64,000 nucleotides of DNA, taken from assembly GCA_032629725.1 (NCBI GenBank), contig JAFEVB010000036.1, forward strand, positions 744,001-808,000, given 5' to 3'. A model generated the notes under the pieces. The model was not told the origin of the DNA and made no database searches. It was given only the letters and a program-made list of their open reading frames with translations. Positions 56,786 to 64,000 of the stretch are shown here, piece by piece. The translations under genes and the position numbers were made by a program. Every line of letters begins with the position of its first letter. Positions within the stretch are counted from its first letter, which is position 1. The stretch is from Gremmenia infestans (Eukaryota > Ascomycota > Leotiomycetes > Helotiales > Hamatocanthoscyphaceae).

Positions 56786-58450
56786 ATGAATTCTTGTGCT
56801 TCCTTCTCTCGTTATTTGTCACGGAATTGGCGGCTTCAAATCCCCAGTTGTAACCATCCCCAATCCATACAAGTAGCTGGACTCTGTCTGCGCAGATACT
56901 CAAACCCCACTATGACTCCCAAGCCGCCACAACCTGCTGCTCGAGTTGCAGGTAGGAAACAAGATGTCTGGTAAGGAGTTTTCCTGAGATCTGTCTTCTT
57001 AACAATTGTCTAAACAAAACCTTCCTCGCGATTCTAAACCTATTTTCTGTTATTGATCGGAACTGTTACCCCTCCTTCTCCATTCAAGCCCGCATTTGCT
57101 TGAATTCCATGATGTTTCCTAACAATACTCTGCAGGACCATCGTCAACGAAGGCGCCGCAGCATCTCCCAAGCAGCCAATTGTCAACATGGGACAAGGGT
57201 TCTTCGGCTACAACCCACCCAAATTCATCATCGATGCTGCGAAGCAAGCCCTGGACAAAGTCGAGTGCAATCAATATAGCCCGACTCGAGGGCGCCCACG
57301 CCTAAGGAAGGCTCTCGCAGATGCGTATTCTCCACTATGGGGACGAAAATTGAATCCCGATACCGAGATTACCATTACAACTGGAGCAAATGAAGGTTCG
57401 GGCAGAAATATGCCCAAGGACGAATTACATGCTGACCTTAAATAGGAATGCTGAGTGCATTCATGGGTTTCATTGAAGAGGGAGACGAAGTTATTATATT
57501 TGAACCCTTTTTCGATCAGTAAGAACTCGAGCTGATGACTGCTAGCCAGTAGAACTTACTTTCTTAGATACATATCCAACATCGAAATGCCAGGTGGAAA
57601 AATCGTTTACGTACCGCTTCATCCACCCCCTAAAGGAGCAACCCAAAACTCCTCGGCAGGCGAATGGACAATCGACTTCTCTGAGCTTGAAGCTGCTATC
57701 TCTCCAAAGACGAAGATGATTGTTCTCAACACTCCACATAACCCAGTTGGGAAAGTCTTCTCTCAAGACGAACTGCTTAAGATCGGCGAGTTGTGTGTGA
57801 AGAACAACATTATCATACTCTCAGATGAGGTTTATGATCGCTTGTACTATGTCCCTTTCACACGTATTGCCACTTTGTCCCCTGAGATCGAAAGTTTGAC
57901 TCTCACTGTTGGCTCAGCCGGCAAGAACTTTTATGCCACAGGATGGAGAGTGGGATGGCTGATTGGACCACCACATCTGATCGAGTACGTTGCCGCAGCA
58001 CATACTAGAATTTGCTATTCCTCGGTATCGCCATTACAAGAAGCCGCAGCTGTCGGATTTGAACAGGCTGATGCCAATGGTTTCTGGCAATCGGCAGTCG
58101 AAGAAATGAGAGGCAAAATGGATAGATTCAACGAGATTTGGAAGGAGCTTGATCTCCCATTCTCAGACCCTGAAGGTGGATATTTCGTCTTGGTCAACAT
58201 GAAGAAAGTCAGCTTGCCAGCCGATTATCCCTTCCCTGATCATGTAAAAAATAGACCTAGGGACTTCAAGTTGAGTTGGTTCTTGATTCAAGAAGTCGGA
58301 GTGGCTGCTATACCTCCAACCGAGTTTTACACCGATGATAACGCACATATTGGCGAGGACTGGTTAAGGTTTGCTGTCTGTAAGGAGGATGTAGTGCTGG
58401 AGAGTGCCAAGGAGAGATTGAGAGGTTTGAAGAAATATATTTCAAACTAA
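56786..58450 (+). CDS. BNA3: PLP-dependent class I aminotransferase, kynurenine aminotransferase-like (Bna3)
   Basis: Four exons (56786-56970, 57136-57395, 57446-57518, 57568-58450) encode 466 residues. The first 42 residues (MNSCASFSRYLSRNWRLQIP) look like a mitochondrial presequence; a second in-frame Met (MTPKPPQPAARVAG) could start a cytosolic form. Family blocks are IVNMGQGFFGYNPPKFIIDA, CNQYSPTRGRPRLRKALA, EVIIFEPFFDQYISN, IVLNTPHNPVGKVF, ILSDEVYDRLYY and the PLP-binding Lys within TVGSAGKNFYATGWRVGW, then AVCKEDVVLESAKERL. The enzyme would transaminate kynurenine to kynurenic acid and also act on other amino acids. Known yeast Bna3 can be mitochondrial or cytosolic. Substrate specificity is inferred. 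Confidence 0.92.
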
Positions 58451-58784
58451 GGTCGAGGAAAACTTTTCGATCTGGCTCATGTCGTTTCATAAATAGAACA
58501 ATATGGCGCTACATTAGAGTTGAGGATTATGGTTTTGACTACCGCGAAAAGTCTGATTTCTCACATTTCGGCTTTCCATGACTGTGCGATAGAACTGTAA
58601 CTTCTCTATCATCCGCATACTTCCACATACCCAAAGTTGGGCCAAGTTCTCATTTGAACGCCAATAGTTCATGTCCATCTTGCGCAGCTCATACGCAGCA
58701 AAAGAGACGATTCGTTCTTATGTTTCAACCGTATAATTCCCGCTTGAACAGACAACTGTCATATCATAGGGCATTCACAACATC
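58451..58784. other. Intergenic region between convergent BNA3-like and SDR genes
   Basis: 334 bp between two convergent 3' ends, without a recognisable gene. Confidence 0.5.
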
Positions 58785-59884
58785 TCAGTAAAACTCAAAG
58801 GGACATCCCTGCTGCACACTCCCACTATACATCTTCTCCTTAACAACCTTCCTCGTCAAAGCCATCAACGCCTCCCCTAAGTCCTCATCCTGCGCCAACT
58901 TACTCCCCTCCTCCGGAATAGCAGGCGGACACACATACTGCCCACTCTTCTCCGTCTTCGTCGCACAATACAACGCGCTCGTAGCGCCCTCCCACTGATC
59001 CTTCTTTACCGGCTTCATGCCCACACTCATCGCATACCCCGCCACCGGATACGGCTCGTGGATATCATCTTGCGACATCTTCGTCTCGACAAAGCCAGGG
59101 TGTACGCTGTTTGAGAGGATCTGAGGGTGCGAGGATGTGAGGTGCTTGGCCAGGTATTTATGATATAACATTACAGCCAGCTTGCTGCGTCCGTATTGGC
59201 CATTTGGACCGAGATCCTGGTTTAGCTCTTCTAGACTGGCAAACTTGACGTCGGAGGGAGCACCTTGGTGTGCGTTGGAGCCGAGGCCGACAAGGCGGAC
59301 TGTGTTTCCTTTCTCTGCTGTGGATTTCAGGACCGGAAGGAGGTGCGATGTCAGGATAACGTGTCCGAAGTGGTTTACGGCCATGTGGCGATCGACGCCG
59401 TAGTCTGTGAGTTGGTAGGTCATGATGCCACGTCCCGCATCGTTGATCATGATATCGACTCTATCAGTCTGGTCCGAGATTTTGTTCGCGGTCGTAGCAA
59501 CAGCAGGCCAGTCTGCCATGTCGCATTCCAGGTACGTGATCTTGTGCGCTGCTGCCTCGCCGAGGTCCTCTAAGATGGACTTGTGGGCTTCGTCGTAGGA
59601 GGCTTTGTTGGAGGAGATGATGAAGATCTTGGAGATGTTGTTGGCGAGCAGGGTGCGGACGCAGGCATATCCTATTCCTGCAGTGCCGCCGGTCACTACT
59701 GCTACCTTTCCGCTGACATCGGGGACTTCTGAGAGGGCGAATTGCTGGTCTTTAGAGGCGAGGTTATGGCTGTATTATTTGTTAGCACGGTTGTCAAGAA
59801 GTCAACACAGGGGGCAAGAGCATACCCTGCACCACCAAAGTTCTCTGCGATGGTGTTCTTGATTGTGTCTACTACTGCTGCCAT
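58785..59884 (-). CDS. Short-chain dehydrogenase/reductase
   Basis: Two exons, 59884-59826 and 59769-58785, encode 347 residues. The NAD(P)-binding motif is VAVVTGGTAGIGYACVRTLL (TGGTAGIG) at about 40-59. DMADW, MINDAGRGIM (NNAG-type, with Asp for the second Asn), a Ser in VGLGSNAHQG and the catalytic YGRSK in GQYGRSKLAVMLYHKYL follow. SVHPGFVETKM is the conserved post-catalytic PG motif. The extended C-terminus (WEGATSALYCATK, QYVCPPAIPEEGS) is like retinol-dehydrogenase or WW-oxidoreductase type SDRs in fungi. The substrate is unknown. It is in tandem with the P450nor gene, 613 bp downstream of that gene's stop. Confidence 0.9.
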
Positions 59885-60497
59885 TTTGAAATGGGTTTGT
59901 TGGTATGTACGTTTGGGGAAGTGAGAGGAGTGAAAGATTGGGAATTGTTTCCTAGCTATTGACGGCTGGGCTTTGGAAGATATATGAATCAAAAGCCTGC
60001 GGCTGAATCTTGGAAACATCAACTCGGGATGGGTTATTGAAAGAACTCTGGTGATGTAAGAAATAATTACGAAAGGGTCGGTCTTCAAAACGAATATCGG
60101 GATATACCACTTGTGTGAGACAAAGTCTACTTGCCCTTCGTAGATGTCATCACTCAATGACATGACGTGGTTTAGTATTACAACAAACTTGATTGATCGG
60201 AATAATCATTGTGCCTGAGTATCATGACCTGTCTCTCGTGGAAGCTACACTGCCTGTACTTACTGTGACACGGTTGAATGAATGTTGTATCAGCTCTCGT
60301 TGTTTAGGAGATCAGTTTTGTTGAAAGTGACAGTGGATGAGGTCATTTGTCTTTACACGTGATTTGAAATAGGGGTAGCGAGTGTCGAAAGAGGGAATTG
60401 AAGCGAGCAGAACATCAATTTTGACGAATACACCCCTTTTGAACGGGAATTATGATACCTTATTTCAAATTATGAGCAGAGCCTTTGCAAAATAGAT
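59885..60497. other. Intergenic region between P450nor and SDR genes
   Basis: This 613-bp interval holds the SDR promoter and the P450nor 3' flank. A minus-strand ORF extends upstream of the SDR start (to 60163), but it lacks motifs and is likely 5' UTR. Confidence 0.45.
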
Positions 60498-62003
60498 CTA
60501 GGTCCCAAGCAGAACGACGTCGCAAAAAACCACCGGTAGTTCTGAAATTCCCACATCCCTTTTCGGAAGTGAATACTTGACCTCCTCAAACGGGATAGCC
60601 AGTTTCAATGTCGGGATCTTCTTCCACAGCGTCGCTGAATCTCAAAGTCAGCATACAGTTTTTCACGCACGTATAGGTGCCTGATGATTGCAACTCACCA
60701 AAAACGATCTCCAACTCAGCTCTAGCCAACCACTCAGCCACACACCTATGCTCACCCCATCCATATCCCAATGCTTCTTCATCCCCACTCTTCCTGCGCA
60801 TATCAAAAATATCCGGCTCTGGGAACACTTCCTCGTCCCTATTCCCACTCTGCGTCGCAGCAATAACGCCTTCCCCTTTCTTAATCGTCTCCCCACCAAT
60901 AACTACATCCTCCTTAGCGACCCTCTTCGTCGCTAGCGCACTCGCAGTATGAAATCTACAAAGCTCTTCCACGAACGGCTTCGTCCACTCCTCTGGTTCA
61001 GAGACAAAAAGTGCGTGTTGATCGGCATGCTTCAATAACTCCACGATCCCTAGAGCAATCGTAGATACCATAGTAGCGTTCCCAGCGACGAGAAGCAGGA
61101 AGGCAATAGATGTTACGTCGTCTTTGGTGAGATGGCCGGAGATAAGTTGGGTCTTGACGAGGAGGGAGATCAGATCATCTTGTAGCGTTTCTGAGCGGAG
61201 GGTCACGAGATTGTTGATGTACGATATGAGGGAGGCGTTTGCAGTGCCGGCTTCGGATGCTGTTGCGGAGCCGTTGGAGCGGATTGCTGCTTGGTTGGTC
61301 AGGTAGGGGAGGTCTTTGAAAGGGACGCCGAGGATCCCATAAATTATCTAGGTCGTTAGATCATGCACAGCGAGCTTTAAGATAAGGGCTTACGTATGAA
61401 GGGACTGGAAGGGCGAATTTCTCGACGATGTCGAAAGGTTTGGAACCACCTTCCCTGACCATGGTGTCTAAGAGGGTATCAACGGTTTGTTGAATGTGAG
61501 GACGCATTGACTCGATGTGGGCTTTGGTGAAAACAGGCTCGACCATGCCCCTTTTCGTGGCATATTAGCACGTTGTTCAGAAAGGTTGGAATAATCATAC
61601 CTCTGTTGCATATGCTGTGGCGGATCCTGATGATTGATCAGCTCCTGGATCTACCATATTGGACAACAGGATTTGCATACCATATCGACGAATGTAGCCT
61701 TCTTTTGGGCTGCTGCCTTTCCTCCGGCACTCAATTCTGGGAAGCAAGGACGATTCCTCTCCTGTTTCGTCCCCAGGTTAGTTATGTACTTTCTTAGCTC
61801 CGAGGTCAGTGAGAATGTACTTTGGATAGGCGATTATCAGTCAAAACACTGCGAATGTCTTTATGCTTGACCACAAGCCAGGCAATACTCCCATCAAAAA
61901 GCTCAACTTGAGACACAGGTTCATTAGCCCTCAACTGAGCATATTCAATGGGAGGTTCTGCTCCCTTGGGACGAGCAAAGGGGAATGTTGGAGGAGAAAT
62001 GTT
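60498..62003 (-). CDS. Cytochrome P450 nitric oxide reductase (CYP55, P450nor); start exon not identified
   Basis: About six exons can be joined from 62003 to the stop at 60498, giving roughly 400 residues. Blocks match P450nor in order: SPPTFPFARPKGAEPPIEY, VSQVELFDGSIAWLVVKHKD, VLTDNRLSK joined by an intron to ERNRPCFPELSAGGKAAA, ATFVDMDPPQHMQQRGMVEP, FALPVPSY joined to IIYGILGVPFKDLP, the I-helix FLLLVAGNATMVSTIALG, KRVAKEDVVIGGETIKKGEG and the heme-Cys loop GYGWGEHRCVAEWLARAE. The last exon gives TLWKKIPTLKLAIPF and RDVGISELPVVF. P450nor reduces NO to N2O with NAD(P)H directly in fungal denitrification. No ATG is in frame before SPPTFPF; an in-frame TAA lies upstream, so a further 5' exon is needed or the start is lost. 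The apparent frame of the last exon in a naive ORF differs because of the final intron. Confidence 0.9.
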
Positions 62004-63869
62004 CTTTTATATTCAAACTTTGGTGCTGTTCAAGAAGGAGGGTGTGTAATGAGTTGAAAAACTATACTCTAGAACAAACTTTTCATCGACCTCATAGCTC
62101 TCCTTTATATCCCAAAGACATAGTACTGACTAAGTGCTGTATGTCCGGCAGGGGTGTGCGCAGGACGGAAGACGATGCACATTGGTTACAAAGGGCATCA
62201 ACAGGCTCTGGGAATCTCTGAATAGCGCGGCAAATGTCGATTGCCTAAAAGAGTGTTGTGTTGATCATGAGCAGCTGGTGGAGACCCGTGAAAAGTGGTG
62301 TTATGTAGAGTTTGGGGCCGAAGGCTAGTTTTTGGTGCTGACTCGGGGCCTAGAGCGCTGTAAAAGCTCATGTTGCGTCCGATGGCGATAGTCCTGGTAC
62401 GAATAGAGTAACATGATTAACAGAACCACCATTAAGTTCCAGCATTCATGTGGTAGAAATGCGCGAGATTGTACAGTAAGCGTGTGCATCCATGCGAGGA
62501 AGTAATATCCTATGGATACCCGCAACCTTGGCGGGCCATATATGGTGAGGAGAATGCGGAGATGCTGTACCGGCGCCACTTGAGTCTTGTCAGGCTGCCT
62601 TTGCGGCTGATCCACGATGGAGAGTAGATCCTGTAATGGCATGACTTTGCAAATGAGGCAAATTTAATTTGCGAAGATAGATGTTCTTTTGATTTCTCCG
62701 TGGAAATAGTGGTTGCCGCGGAATCAAGTAAGTTCTCGAGAAAAGAAATATTTGACATCCAGCCAAAGAAATATGGCAGTGGGTGCGATGCCTCATCTCA
62801 AATCCTTCCGGTTCTCCATTACACACTCAATCTGTCCGTAGAATCTCGAGCCTTTACTTTCATCAGGAGACTCTGCCTCTTCATCGTCGGGAATATCCAT
62901 GTGCGGTCGATATATATCTCGCTGAAGCTGTGATATATATCTGCTTCTCGACAGCCGACAACACTGTCGACAAAAGCTTGTTCAAAGACTGCGAAAGCTC
63001 GGTCAGAAATGATAACACATGGGATTTTGGATCAAACACATCCTGAAGGCAAGGCCTTCAACAGCACAACCCTAGGTCTCTGGATATAAGAATGACACAT
63101 AAAGAACTTCAACGGCGAACATCCAGATAGTCAGGTATCTCCAATACTTTCCTTATATTGCTGTGGTAATGACCTTCCCATGAATCACCTGTGGCGGCTA
63201 AAGTGAGCCTAGACAATGGCTAAGTCACGTATGTACACAATATCTTATTGCGGATTGCCAGCAGACGAGCAGCAAACCACACGAAGTACAAGGAACCTTG
63301 GATGTGGAATATGGTTATTGGAAGGAAATTATATCGAAAATTTTGCGACATTCAAGGAGGTTCCAACATGCTCAAAGCGTGAATAGGTAGAGAGTACAAA
63401 GTAAGCCGGGGATATTGACAAAAGGGAGAGATTGTAGCACAATTGCCGCCTGATGAGACTTCTTATGTGGCTGATGAAGCATCGTGCAAGTTTTGAAATG
63501 AGCTGTAAAGGTATCGCTTCGCAGATGATAATCCTCCATTCTCATCGAATTTCGACACTGGATGAGAAGAAGCCAAGCCTCTGACATCCCATGTGCGGGT
63601 TCCCTTCTGCAACATCTTGAGTGGTTTGCGGTGCAGCAGGCTGGTGACCTGTTGTTGTACAGTACGCGTACGGTACGAAACGTGTACCGTACAGTACGGA
63701 AACTTACATTTCAGGTCCCTTTGAGCCAAAGAACTATGCGCCTAGTGACATGCCGGTATGGGGCGCATCTAGCAATTGAAGTGAAGTAAGGAAGAGTTCC
63801 TAGGTACGCAAGTGATATTTTTGGATGTTTAGGAGCTAGGCTAGGCTATATTATATATCAATCAATGTA
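62004..63869. other. Gene-poor region between P450nor and the right-edge transposon end
   Basis: This 1.87-kb stretch contains only short ORFs without motifs on both strands. It holds the putative upstream exon and promoter of the P450nor gene and a 9-bp inverted repeat near 63668-63692. Confidence 0.45.
63668..63692. repeat. Perfect 9-bp inverted repeat (GTACGGTAC / GTACCGTAC, 7-nt loop)
   Basis: The arms 63668-63676 and 63684-63692 are exact reverse complements around GAAACGT. Similar GTAC units flank the element. It is not followed by a T-run, so it is not a clear terminator. Confidence 0.7.
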
Positions 63870-64000
63870 CAGTGGGGTGCAAAAAGTTCGAACCCATGTT
63901 ATGAGGCTAACTTGGAAAAGTAACCGCTTGACTTGTTCACGTTAGAATTGCGCCCCTTCTAGCTTTATTAAGTAACCGCTTGACTTTTCTGAGATTAGGT
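63870..64000. mobile_element. Terminal inverted repeat and start of a Tc1/mariner-type DNA transposon (continues beyond window)
   Basis: After a TA dinucleotide (63868-63869) the sequence CAGTGGGGTGCAAAAAGTTC begins. It strongly resembles the terminal repeats of fungal Tc1/mariner elements such as impala (recalled from memory). These insert at TA. The following 100 bp contains a 16-bp direct repeat (63919-63934 and 63971-63986), as found in subterminal transposase-binding sites. The transposase ORF and the other end are outside the window, so completeness is unknown. Confidence 0.6.
63919..63986. repeat. 16-bp direct repeat AGTAACCGCTTGACTT, two copies
   Basis: Two identical copies start 52 bp apart, at 63919 and 63971, just inside the putative transposon terminus. 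Confidence 0.85.

Noticed and set aside
58785..62003. SDR and P450nor as a functional pair
   Set aside because: They are tandem but separated by 613 bp, and no known link between NO reduction and this SDR type exists; adjacency alone is weak evidence.
63668..63692. Inverted repeat as a transcription terminator
   Set aside because: The organism is eukaryotic, there is no T-run and no adjacent gene ends there; kept only as a repeat.
63883..63896. GTTCGAACCC as a tRNA T-loop (B box)
   Set aside because: No matching acceptor stem, D-loop or anticodon arm upstream; the string is part of the transposon terminal repeat.

Overview
The window is a stretch of filamentous ascomycete (Pezizomycotina) nuclear DNA. 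Genes are dense and lie on both strands. Introns are short (about 45-125 nt in most cases), start mostly with GTAAGT/GTATGT, and carry CTAAC-type branch sites. The proteins are typically fungal: Zn2Cys6 regulator, TRI12-type MFS pump, LaeA-like methyltransferase, P450nor, CBM20 glucoamylase, STAND NTPase. Protein style suggests Leotiomycetes, but this is an impression and cannot be proved from the window. Nearly all genes needed manual splicing. Exon borders were chosen so that the reading frame and the family motifs run on across each junction.

Layout, left half: a partial mitochondrial Gta3/GatC-like amidotransferase subunit (-) at the left edge; SEC17 alpha-SNAP (+); urease accessory UreG (+); secreted GH15-CBM20 glucoamylase (-); SNU66/SART1 splicing factor (+); TRI12-type MFS transporter (-); PTH2 peptidyl-tRNA hydrolase (-); RGP1 (-) divergent from MOB1 (+); ATP5/OSCP (+); a large GH63-type glycosidase (-); then a 2.1 kb gene-free AT-rich stretch leading to a STAND/NACHT NTPase (+) that seems to be frameshifted near its 3' end.

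Layout, right half: a BET double-bromodomain protein (-); a Utp12-domain ribosome-biogenesis protein (+); a membrane-anchored SGNH-like protein (+); a rhodanese/TrhO-type protein (-); a Zn2Cys6 regulator (+); VTI1 SNARE (-); an FAD amine-oxidase-like protein (+) convergent with a LaeA-like methyltransferase (-); a DSC complex ubiquitin-like subunit (-); a BNA3-like aminotransferase (+); a short-chain dehydrogenase (-); and a CYP55/P450nor nitric oxide reductase (-). The last 131 bases look like the terminal inverted repeat of a Tc1/mariner transposon that continues beyond the window.

Most of the window is housekeeping: vesicle fusion (SEC17, VTI1, RGP1), mitochondrial function (Gta3, ATP5, PTH2), RNA and chromatin (SNU66, Utp12 protein, BET) and nitrogen metabolism (UreG, P450nor). 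Accessory content is concentrated in the MFS pump, the STAND NTPase, the LaeA-like methyltransferase and the right-edge transposon. I see no coherent secondary-metabolite cluster, CRISPR array, rRNA or convincing tRNA. The notable signals are gene-structure oddities: GC-AG introns, introns hidden in open frame, a 14-nt micro-exon, alternative N-termini, a candidate frameshift and a missing start exon.
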